Shown: one piece after another, positions 1 to 12,400 of the stretch
Position numbering within the stretch: the first letter of the stretch is position 1
Layout of the letters: each line of letters starts with the position of its first letter
NCBI GenBank assembly: GCA_914767715.1
Contig: OU612075.1
Span: forward strand, 10,480,001 to 10,544,000
Length of the DNA: 64,000 nt
Direction of reading: 5' to 3'
DNA from: Membranipora membranacea
Lineage: Eukaryota; Bryozoa; Gymnolaemata; Cheilostomatida; Membraniporidae
Made by a program: the position numbers and the translations under genes
The notes under the pieces: model-generated
Database searches by the model: none
What the model was told of the DNA's origin: nothing
Seen by the model: only the letters and a program-made list of their open reading frames with translations

Positions 1-444
1 ATCACCAAAATAATCAGTACAGGAATAATACATAATAAAATCTCATGCTTTATATTTACAAAGCAAAACAAAGAAGATATACCACGTGTGTTAATTGCGT
101 CAACTGGGAATCTCTACTGTAGTTTATAGTTAGCTATATAGGATTTTATAAAGCCTACAGTATAAACCTGAAAACCTGCCACCAATATAATTTGTACAGA
201 TCAAAATTGAATCTCTAGCTCCCTTACTTAAACCGTCTTACATTAATGTACATCATTTACAATTGAAATACATCAAAAACATACAGCATACATACTTGAT
301 TATGTATCTGCAATGAACTGAAAACAAGCAACTGACTATAGCCTTAGAAAACATTGTACTCACGTCAGTACGTGAAAAATATTGAGAAAAGTTGATTAAT
401 TGACTCACTGTAGATTGTTACAAGAAAAGGCAATTCTAACCTGC
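1..444 (-). other. 3' flank / likely 3' UTR of RNF168-type gene
   Basis: AT-rich sequence following the TGA of the minus-strand RNF168-type gene. I see no further open exon and no canonical AATAAA on the minus strand, so the polyadenylation site may lie outside the window or use a variant signal. A GT-containing sequence shortly after the stop resembles a splice donor, so the 3' UTR might be spliced. Confidence 0.4.
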
Positions 445-3400
445 TCATGAGGAGCTACTGCTTTTACCAGTTCTCTTGCGCTTTCTAGTGTTGTATTCGT
501 TTCCGCTGCCAGCACATCTCAATGAGTTAAGTTTATATTTATCTTCCATCGCATACATGTTTTGCAGTTTTCGTGCATAAACTTCATCCGGATCTAACAT
601 CTCACTGCCCATACTGGTATCTGTGAAGAACATAATAAAATAAATAAGATTTCCCTTCACTCCTTTCTTATACCTGTGTGGCCAGACCAGTACCAAACAT
701 GCTGAAAAATCCCAACACGTCCGATATATGTTTTACTCTACGATTTCTTTTCTCCAAATTTGACACTTTGCTCAAACATGGTAGACAATTCAAACTTGAT
801 TGACTGTTCACTATAAACAAACCCTTTCCTCTGTTCTGCTCTGTTGATATTAAAGCTGGTGGTATAGTAAGGAGTTTTCCCTCTTTGATGTTGTGGAGAC
901 AACTCACATAAATAATCCACTTTTTACTCGAATATGCTCCCTTGTAAATTCTGCCATTGATTGTTTCAAGAAAAAGTCAAGAAGTGCAGTGGTGCACAAT
1001 TTTACATGTTACACCAATATATTTTCTTATAACAGGACAGAGCAGGTATCAGTTCATAGGTGTCAACATATAAGATATCCGTGATATATACGATGTCCGG
1101 AGATGTGTAATTACAAGGCAACCTCATACTGATCACTTACCTGATGTTGTATCACTGAAGGTTCCATTCTTTTTCACTCCGTTTGTCACGTCACCATCCA
1201 TATCAGTTATCCTGTGAGGGAGAAATGAGAATTTTGTTAGACCGATAAAGTGAAACCAGTATATCTTATCGAGTTAAGACAAATAATCCAGCATTCACCT
1301 TTATCTAGAAGTCGGAATTTCTAAATGCTAAATTTAATTGACCTTTTATCAAGGATAGCAGCAAAGAGCTGTTAAGGTTAAGGTTAAGGTTAATATAAGG
1401 TAGATACATTCTGATGTCTAGAAATCACATATCTGTGAATGTAGTTTAAGTTTTCACACTCTGCTGGGGTTGCTGGTAGTGGCATTCCGTTATCAACCAC
1501 ACACCAGTCAGTTATTAGGCTGTCGCTGAGCATGGGATGCCACTACAAGCAACTCTGAAAAGCACACAAAACCACATTGTGAATGTGGTGTTCGGTAAAT
1601 GACACGGGAGACAATCAATACTCAACTCAGCAAGCTCCACTCATTATGAAAGAACCACATCTACCACCGGTTAGCCATCAGGATTGAAATGTAAGAACTC
1701 AAGAACAAATCTAATTTAACCCACCTGGATGCTACAGAGGTAGATCTGCTGGTTGTTGTCGAGTGAGAGGACGAGCTAGAAGTAGCCCTAGATCTTGTAG
1801 CTCGAGTATTGGTAGTCGTATGGGACGTCACACTACCCGCCCTTCCATTGCTGTCACCGTTTGACGCAGCTGTAGTCTGTTTACTATTGTTGAGACCGTT
1901 AGTTTTGAGCAACTGTTTGCCTTTGTTTGCACCATTCTGTTTTGTACTGCAATAGGAACACAAAGGTCAAGCAATCAAGTTCAAGGTCAAGACTATCAAG
2001 TAACATCCAGAGAGGAGTATTCCCAATCATTCACTCGGAATCATCACCACATTGGCAAAACCACTACCCCTCTATCTACTGGATGACATGTTGTGACTAC
2101 ACAAACTGGCCTAATTAGGACACAAAAATGAGGAGTCCCCTGCCGCAGAGATAAGTTTGACCAAAAACTTTTAATTTGACTTAATCCTGTCACACATTCA
2201 AATTAGTCCAGTCCTTGTCTGGCTCTAAGATCTAATTTACTCTATTTCTTTCGCTCATCGCAAATTCGCTGAAAATAAAACTGTTGGCAGAATTCTCATA
2301 AAAGCAAAAAATTCAAAATTCCAATAAATTCTACAGTTTTTGGTAAGGTTACCAGAATCTAATTCTGAGATTATCATCATTTATATTATTATGTCTCTTG
2401 ATTATTTTGTCTACATCAACAAGTCTGACTAAAGTAAAAATGGAGGAAGTTACTAAATACCTAATACCTAAATCGATTCCTGGGTACCAAATTTTTAGAC
2501 AGTATCTTTGTCATTTACATAGCATGCAAACCCCCTTCTCAACAATTAATTGCCCTCTCTAACCGGAGTCACAGCTAAGGGCACTGCACCTCAATCTGGC
2601 ACTCCGTGTATGGGTGGACAACAAAAGCTAAACCCACTTATCAAACTTGTGTGGCCGCTGACCTTCTAAATTGTTTGTTATAGGTCTTGGAAGACTTATC
2701 TTCATCAATATATTAATATATTCAAACTGGCATCACATTAAACATCTTCCTATAATTTACTGATATGGAAAGTGACACACACCTGTTTCAATCAAACAAC
2801 AGCTCTTTGAAGAACACATGCAATGCTATATTATCCTATTCAGCTATATATGCTCATATCGGTCATCGCTAGGCAAAGCGCTATACAGTGTGCATTAGCG
2901 AGCTAGGATTTCAAATCTTAAATTGACATCATTACTTTTCCCTTTACAAATCCATATTATAATAACTGATGCTGAACTCACTAACAACTATATACTAATA
3001 CTAATACTCCTTCTACGTATGAGATGGTATTCTGTATCAAGAATCAATATTTTCTTAGGGGCTCAGTTTCAGTTCTAGGTGTCTCATGCTATCTCGTGCA
3101 TATCAATTTTCACACTATCAACCAGCAAACATATGTTTCCAAGAAAAAACCGGTGTCATTAAATTGATGGCCTCTATAAATTTTACACAATTTTACCCGC
3201 TAGTCATCGTGGTTGATGTGGGAGGGAGGGGAAGGGTTTAAGGGTGATGACAGCAGTGAATGTTTAGAGGTTTGAAAACAACTGGGAACCTCGTTATGCT
3301 AACAAAGTTTTCTGCAAACCTAACCAAACTCCGTGAGAAAGTTTAAATTCTTCATTTCCTCAATGGAAATTTTATTACAACCAGGACTTCATCAGTCTTT

Positions 3401-6400
3401 TTAAGCATCTAACAATCTTGAGCAGAGAGGCATTGTTAAATTCACAGCCCTAATCAAGTTTAATAATCAGACTATAGCTGATGGGTTTTGATTGAGAAAA
3501 AAAACTAATTATTTATTACCTGTGACCATTAGCTGTGGTAGTTTTGAGTTTTTTGTGTCGGCTAGGTTTTGATGAAGGTTGCGGAGAGGAGACATCACTC
3601 CTGTATGATATCGTATCGGAGTTGGCACCTGCCTGTCTACTGATCACCACGCTCCTACTTCTACATAACAAGAAAAATACAATTAAAAATGAAATGTGTT
3701 GTGAATGGAAAACTAATAAATTGCTAATATCATTAATGGCCCTAACTATATATATATTATACTTTTATTGTCAGCAACATTTCATTATTCCTTATGTTTG
3801 CTGCAATCCTAGTATGATGCAATTTGATAAACACCTTCAAATAAAGGCCCATAATTGCCTCCATTTGTACCCAGCCAATCATGGTAAATCCAGCTCGTAG
3901 TGAACAACTATGCGTGTGTGACAAGGATGAAAAATATGTCAACATCTTAGGAATAGATCAAATTTAGCATTTAATAGTGGCAGATTTTCATTGCCAAACA
4001 ACTTGTTTCTAATGACTTATTCATAACCTTAGGCTTCTGTTGTGCAGAGATTAGTAATTTGGTGTCAACACAAGTTTACTAAGTAAACAATATGTACCTA
4101 AAACTTTGATAAACAAGGAGTCGTCTGCTCTTTGTCGATAATGTTAATTTTCTCACTTCCATTCAGATAGAGTTTTGTTTAGCTATTATGGGGGTGAATG
4201 ACTGTTACCAGGCACAAAATTTTAATGCAATGAACTATCTCTATCCCTAGCCCGCCCATTATGGTAAATTATGTTTGTCCAATACATCGTCTTCCTCTGC
4301 TGAGCAGAACCTGAGCTTCACTTTTTGAATAGTGTTACACACGTCTATAGGGAAAACTCCAGCTCCGCATATGTGAGCAATGTTCAGTCCTCGGCTTACA
4401 ATCTTACGTTACAATGCTTATGATAATCCTGTCAAGGATTGTAGCTGGAGTTTTTCCTCCAGACATCTGATAACGCACACAAGCCAGTCAACAGGAAGGG
4501 TACCTATATATTTGATAAAATCTCAGTAATTTTCGGTACCAGCAGAAAAGGACAGACAGAAATGAAGCTGCCTAGAATCACGTACCCACTTGCTGCACTT
4601 CTAGGACTAGATGTAGCTATTCTTAGCCGTGAGTTGGAGAGGCTGGTATTTGTACTGGGTGACACCAGCGATAACCTGCAAATACAAGATGAGGAGAAAA
4701 TAAGCTTGAGCGCAATTTGCTTCAACAAAAAACTATTCGAAACCTTGCTTAGTTTTTACATGGCATATTTTGTGGAAGCTGTGAATAATGTGTTAGTTCT
4801 TTACATTCCGTTGTAATACCTAGTGAAAATTGAATGTTTGATAAACATCATTAAAATGATGAGGATAAAATTAGACCCAGTGCAAAACTCACAAAAACAT
4901 GCAATCTCTGGAATTCCCAAAAAAAACAATTTTTCCCAAGCTCAAGGTTGGTTCTAGTGGAAATGTTCCGAATTTGTGAAATTGTTCCCAATATTCCCGT
5001 TGGTATAGTCTCGAACATTCAAGAAAAGAACATTTAAGAACATACAATAAGAACATTTCTTTCGTTCAAAGCCGTATCACCGTGCACTTTAGGGAAAACC
5101 ACCACTCATCACCACGTGATCTTCGAACCTAACACCAATACTGATGACTTGATAAACATAATTGAAATTAGCTCATCACAAAGATCAGATTTATTGTTGA
5201 CGCCTGCCACATTGACATGGCACACACTTTTTGATAACTTTTAATAGCCTGCACATTTATTTAAGAAACTTGACACTTTCACGTAAATACAGGTAGTGTT
5301 ACTTTGATACATTTTTGACAAGCTAGGGCATGCGCTTAAAAATAGTCAGGTTATGGCCTGAAATTTCTGAGATCAGCCAGCTAAGATTGCGCTACAGGCA
5401 CTGCAGCCAAACCCTTTGGTGTGGGGGACCGGCTGATTAGCTTGATAAAATAAAATGGAACCTGACTTTACAAGAGGAGTTCGTGTGATTATTCCTGGGC
5501 TTTTTAGTTTCTATCAAAAATCACCCATATCCCATTTTTTTATGGTAGACCTTCACCTCAATTTTATGGCACCATTCAACAGTGTATGTGGTACTATTTG
5601 GGCTAAACACGATTATCACAAACTTGTGGAGTCGCACCAAAAAACACATACAGGATATCAAACTGACCCATCACTGCTAAGCTGATCATCAAGTGTAACA
5701 CTGGAGTGGAGTGGTAACACAAAGTCGTGATCTCCTGATGATGTTATACAGGATGTAGAGGGCGCTTTACCACTAGTGTGCGGATGATGAGATGCGGAGG
5801 ATGTGGTTGGTTTATTATCGCTGCCTGCGGCTGATGCTGCTCTTATTGGATAGCTGCTAAATGAAGGCACATTGAACAGTGTGTCCGGACTACGATGTAA
5901 CTGGGAATCATCTGTAACACAAAACAGTGTAAAAGAGTATATTTTGGCTAGCGTTTAGTTTAGCTAGAGTTAAGTTCGGCTAGTTTTTGGGTGACTACAA
6001 GTTATCTCAATGAGAGTCTTTTTTATATAGTAGAGTGACACGTTTGCATTGCGGGTTTATTATTGAGAGAATAAATGTCCTCAAGACATATATACATCCT
6101 CTATTCTATGACATCACTTTAGTCCAATATGAGGCAAACACACATAAAATAAAATTGTTGGTATTTAGTCCTCACTAGGGCAAATCACGAGTTGTTGGTT
6201 AGAATAGCAAGAAGCTGCTACACCTTGAACAGTGCATGGAGGAAGTCGAAGGAAGCTGAATAGGAATGCATGGCACAATAAACCACACTGGTATGCCAGC
6301 GTTATGCTGCAATATTTTGTATCTACATACATAGCATTCTACTTATTGACATCTCCGCTCCGGGTACCAGCAAAACGCAAAAAGAAAAACATCCTAGTAC

Positions 6401-9400
6401 ATAGTGCAAAAACGCAGCATACCTTGTCGAGCAAATAAAAAGTAGGACAATATCAAGTTCGCTCTGGCGAGCTAGTGGAATCAGCTGAACGACTATGCCA
6501 CACCCTATTACTCAATAGACATGATTGCTGTGTTCGAAAGTTACTCCCCCTGGTGGGACCCAAAAGGGGCTCGCTCAAGCAACTTTAGTCATTTTATCAG
6601 AGTGCACCAACCAGCCAGGCAATCCGTACCGGGCCGACTTTGCCCACTAGTTTATCTGGACAAGGACAGATTACAACCTGCTGTATATAGGCTTAACCTA
6701 TGGCGAGGTTAGACATGAATCTTTTACTTTAGATAGTGTAGTTTGTGCATTCCATTATGAGGCTATACATTGTAGAGCAAACGCAGACTGGGAACACCCA
6801 CTTTAGTGCGGATTGCCTCTGAGACAGGAACATTTAGCCCTGTGAGAGCGGCAGAAAAAGGGTCACCTAGGCCTACAAAATTATTTTCAAGAGGGTAGCT
6901 TTATTATTTATTATTTCAAGCGCTGGAACATTCAAATTCCGATCATAGTTACAGTACTCAAACCATAGAGTTATTATATACTTATATATAATAACTCTAT
7001 GACTCAAACACTGCCCTGGTTGCTGGTAGCAGTAGGTTATTGAATGTTACTACTAGCAACCCTAGATCAAGTTTAATCCAATTACCTGCAATCCAGTTGC
7101 TCCCCCACTGGTTTCGCTGCAGCGGCGTGACAGGTGGATCGGGAGCAACTCTAAATGCAGGCAAAGGGACAAAACTTGGTCTACAGCAACCCAGCAGAGA
7201 TTGAGCACTTAAAAACTACAAAGACAACCAGCCTGATTAGTTAAGTGCACTTACGCTAAGTGCCCGGCAAACTTACCTTTGTTCTTACTGCATAGTGCAT
7301 CAGGCGTGCAACTCGAGGTGAAGTCCAGTCTCTTTACTGTTTGTGGACAAGGAGTGATAGTTTCTGGATATGTAGGCTTAGCTTTAGTGTTGTCAGGTCG
7401 GGGCGGTGTGCGCGGGTACCGTACTATAGGCTTAAAATGCCGGCTGAACTCAGCAGTTATAGAATCTATACTTGAGCTTCGTGTTGTCAGTGGGAGGTTA
7501 ACGACCTGAAAATAGAGGGCAGAACATGAGGCTGACATGTCATACCAACTGACCTGAAATGTTGATACACACAGTTAACATACGTAGGGTGAGAGTCTAG
7601 GCCGTAGGTTTCGAATAATACACGTTTATTGACTAGAGTTTAGATCAGCTAGTTGTGGTGGTTACAAAAAATTTGACTCTTTGACCCTTTGCAGGAGAAG
7701 TTCGACTTTTCGCACATGCTTGGAAAAGCGAAATTAACAACTTTACCCTCTAACATTACGTAAGCTCCCTGTCTAAGCTTGCTAAAATTTGTTAATTTCG
7801 CTTTTCCAAGCATGTGCGAAAAGTCGGACTTATCCTGCAAGGGGTCAAAGAGTCAAAGTCTAGGCACTGCTTTGAACAATATACAGGGCCACGATGCCAA
7901 GCTAACGTGACAGCTGCCATAACAAGCCAAGTATAAGTGCAGAGTAAAGGCAGTCAAAACAAGAACATAAACATAGTGGTGTATGTGTTCGGTCTACAAC
8001 TGTAATGAGAGAAAACCAGTTATCTATTAAGGAAGAGGACAAAGTGTTCAGGTCATTTGGATTGAGACCTCAGGGTCAGGGATGAGACACGGACTCATCA
8101 GATTGAGTAGCTAGCTTCACTCTGTCTTTACTTTGGCAACAACATCCTACCAGAGCAGAAAATCTACTACCCAAGATGAGTTAAGTATGTGAAGTGAGGA
8201 AAAGCTCAAAATTTCGTAAAGACTTATGCTAACATTCACTCGAATCGATGCTAGCTAACATTAAGTCACTCCTAAAAAAGCCACACTTAACTCTAGCTAA
8301 TATTTATGGTAAACAGCTGGATCCAATAAAGCTTTCACATTCTCTGTAAGCCACCATTTTGTCATAATGAGCTAAAGTGCAGCCTATTTTTGGACCAATA
8401 TTTGTGGCTGTCAGTGCTTGTGTAAGCGTGCCAAAATTTGAGCAAACAAAATCATCTATACATTTTATAGCAACAGTCTAATTCTTAGTGCCTGGTGAGA
8501 TTGATAACCTATATTATTATTATCATGGTTCAGACTAACTCGTATGGTACGATTGGCACTGCGCCAACCTCATACATAATAGCGGCTTGCTCGTCAAGCG
8601 CACTACTATATAACCACAAACAGGGAAACTCTTTCCCTCGATATTATTTCATCAATAGGTTTGTAAAGGATGTATTACTATGCAAGTCAGTGCAAGTGCG
8701 GCTTTTAAATGCTATCAACATAAATAAACATTGTAGCCAATCAATTTTACAAGATTAAAAATGCAAGGGCTGCAAACTAGCGCAATTTGTTAGCTTGAAA
8801 TTAAGCCTCCCAACACTATTGCCATGTCAAGTCCGTGAGGGCTCGCAAGCTATCAAATCACAGCTGATTCTATTACTACCAATATACTGCTGTCGGTGCC
8901 AAAAACCTCAAACATGGGTCAGTCAGCAGGATGTAAACTTGAAAGTAGGATATCACACTTTTTAAATTGGGAATTCATGCTAATACATGACGGGATGTAG
9001 GCCTGACAGCTACTTGTAAGCCACTGACACTTTAGTTATTTCACCCTCTACTAAAATATCTTACCTCATCAAGAGCTGACTGTGGCTTGTTCTCCTATAA
9101 AGAAACAAACAAAAAACATTGACATCATGACATTGATAAAGTTCTTTTATCGAAAACCCCGAGCTATTTTGTCGGGTTTGGGATGCAGTGACACTCCACA
9201 ATTTCTCATAGCTAAGCACCACCTATGATCAAAATCTGGTCATACGGGTATAAGCACAAAGCTGAAGTGAGAGGGATGGGACACATTAAAGGGCAACCAA
9301 GGTTTCGCAGCAATGCATTAATGGGTAGCAAATAATGTGCTAGGCAGCATCAGCTTTGTGCATTACGCGATGCAAAACTCAAAGTAGTTGCTGACTCTAA

Positions 9401-12400
9401 GCAGGGTAACACTTCAGTTTAGGGGAGGTTCCAAGACTTTGCTGTAATAATTATAGAGCACAGGCTAAATAATAACAGGAACAGGAAACTGCTATGTGGT
9501 ATTCTCTTTTAGCTGAGTTTGAGTGCCTGATAGAAGAAATGTTTCACAAGAATTCTGGCTGAATAATCATCCGAATTATATTTTGTCTTTTTCCCCATGC
9601 AGAAGGTGCAATCTGCTATTAATCAATGGCCATCAATGAGAAGTTGTTTGAAACCTTGGTTGCACTTTAAGGATCCGATGGCAAAGAAAGTTAAATGCTT
9701 CTTTATGTTAGGGGAATTAAATTCTGTCCCTGGCGTTGTAGTTGGGAGTGATGCTAACTCCTTATTCCCACTTACCAAAATCTGACAATCGAGGGCTCTA
9801 ACAAGCTCAGTAGCTCAAAATAGCCACAAGAAATTTGACCAAAACAACACCTGTTGGTGACTGTCGGGGAAACCAATGGTGTTCTCTTTGGCATCAGCTA
9901 ACACAACCTTCAGCATGGCCGGCTCACACTAATGTGTACTCCAAAAGATTTGTTTTTGTCAAAACCGGTTTAAAGTGAATCACTATTTTGCCCGCGAAGT
10001 AGTAAGCCTACCCGTTGCATCAGTGTTTCAGTTTACTAAGATGGCCGTAGTGTCGACTTGACATCTTATATGAGAAGCCCATCACAAAAACACACACACA
10101 AATCCAGGGCAATATTACTGCCACTGGCGTTTCAGTTGTCAATTCAAATTTGCCTAGATAATGTTCACTATTTTCACGCCCCTGGATTTTATAGCCTATA
10201 TTTATATCTCAATACAATGATGTGGTTAGGTCTCTTTATACAACAAACCATGAAATACAGGAAACATCGGACAACGAAAATATAAAATTAAGGGCTAAGA
10301 GTTCAAAGTGAACCTCATAATATACGCAGTAGAGGCTAATCAAGTTCAGAGCTTGTTGTTAGGGCCATTTATTTGCCTGGATAGCCATGTCGTAAGTATT
10401 AATATTATAGGGAAAGCCTTACGAATAACAAGCAATCATCGGCACGACTTAACCGAGACTTTACCAAGCCGGGGAAATTATAGGGAAACCCTGCATTTAC
10501 CGACCATGTCATCATTAAATTGTCTGATCACGCCATCCCAACAAGCAGAGATGTGAGAATTGATAAAGATAAATATAATCTAGTATCATGATGTCCAGCT
10601 CTCATTACTAGTTTATGGACTACTCTTATTAAAAAATCTTACACCATTTGACTGCGGTTAATATATGATTATTGTAGGCGGAGGGGTGGGGTCAATCAGG
10701 TTTCTTGGAGGAGAGACAGCCGGACGTTGTTGAAGTATGAGGACAAAAAGAGGACAGTATTGACAGTATTGGAAAAATGGTTCAAACTATAAAGGTAGAA
10801 GAAAGATCTGATGAACTGATAATTTACAGGGGAGACAGGATCCCAGATTGACCCTACCCCTTACCCTCTCTCTTTAACCTTTTCAGGCCTCAGCTCAGCA
10901 GGGCTAAGCGACGTACCTTATTTGCCGACCTGAAAGCCGCCTGATCCCTCTCCTCCTTGGCCAGGATTTCTTTTATTAATCTCTCAGAAGCTGCGTTTTC
11001 TTCATCCTGTTCTCTCCGCAGCTGCAAAATATGTTAAGGTTCAGTTCTAGGTAGTGGATTGACACTAATAAATTTATCTCAGGTTCAGAGCTAACAACAC
11101 TCACTTGGTGACTAACAGGACTCACCCAGGGACTAGTGACACTCACTCAGCTCCCAGGCCTACACAAATCATGTATCCTCTCAAACATTGTCGGACGCCT
11201 TTTGAGGTTTGACGCTAGTTCAGTTACTGACAATATCGGACGTGCACGCTTAGACCCTCTATGTTGAATTTCGAAACCATAAAATAAAGTAAGTAGCCAA
11301 GGACCATCTGATTTGGGTGCACAAGATGCACATTGACCAGGGCTGACCCCCCTCTGACCAGCTATATACTGCTGTGAAACTCAGTCACACCACCACAATA
11401 ACTGATTGATTGGCTGATTAATCCATGTATTTTTACGTGTAAAAAATAAAATCTACACTATGACATTATATGGAAGGAGAGGTATACACCCGAGGGTTCG
11501 TGTCATTTCAAAGCTCTATTGGATTCAAACACTACGTTTAGCCTTCCTAAGTTCAACCTTAATCGAAAGCTACACATTAAAAGTCTAGGCCATGACCTGA
11601 GCCAAGCACCAGCATCAGACTAGAGACTATAGATACAGTCCACAGTCTCTGGTCAGACTATAGACTTGATAGTTAAAACCCAAACAATATAATTGAAGTA
11701 CAAGCCCTCACATAGATTTGGCATGATTGCCATGTTGCACAATCCTAGTCGGTGTTACGCCATAATCTAGGGTATAATGGTCACTTTAGCTCAAGGTACT
11801 ACTAACTGAAGTGAGCAAGGACTGTCTATAAGCATATTATACGCAGATACCCTAGAGGAGTCAGGTATTCGCAGCAGGAACAGTTCGCCTTTTCGCTCAG
11901 ACTTGAGAAAACGAAATTTATGACTGGCTAACACTTTCTTTACTTTCTATAAGCCTAAGCTCCCACCCATGCTATTGAAAATTGGGACTAGCTAACATTA
12001 AAATAGTGAATTTTAGAAATGGCCCTAAATTCCCAACTAAGCTGGGTGAAAACAAGAGCCCAAAACAAGATTTAACTGAACTATAGCTAACATTAACTAC
12101 ATCTAGGGTATCATGACTGTCTGAGCTTAATAATCTAGCACAAGAGGTCTGTCTGGTCCTCAGGGTCACTAACTGAGATATTAAATTTTTTACTAAGAGC
12201 CAGCAGTGAGTAGAGAGAGTCACAGCAACAAGGTTGTTGACTACCGGCGTATGATTAGAGCGACTCCTAAAATGAGTGGGCATCGTATAACACATCAATA
12301 TTATATTAGTGTTACTTGGCCAGTGTTAGGCCTAATACTACTTATCATTTGTGGTTGTTACATTTGAATTTTATTATTGATGATTTCCTCAATCTATTTT

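Noticed and set aside
1371-1392. Interstitial telomere repeat (GTTAAG units)
   Set aside because: Only about three to four units and the hexamer is not the animal TTAGGG telomere repeat.
11972-12298. 108-codon minus-strand ORF inside the RNF168 gene
   Set aside because: It lies wholly in an intron, its frame does not connect to the flanking exons, and no domain is visible.
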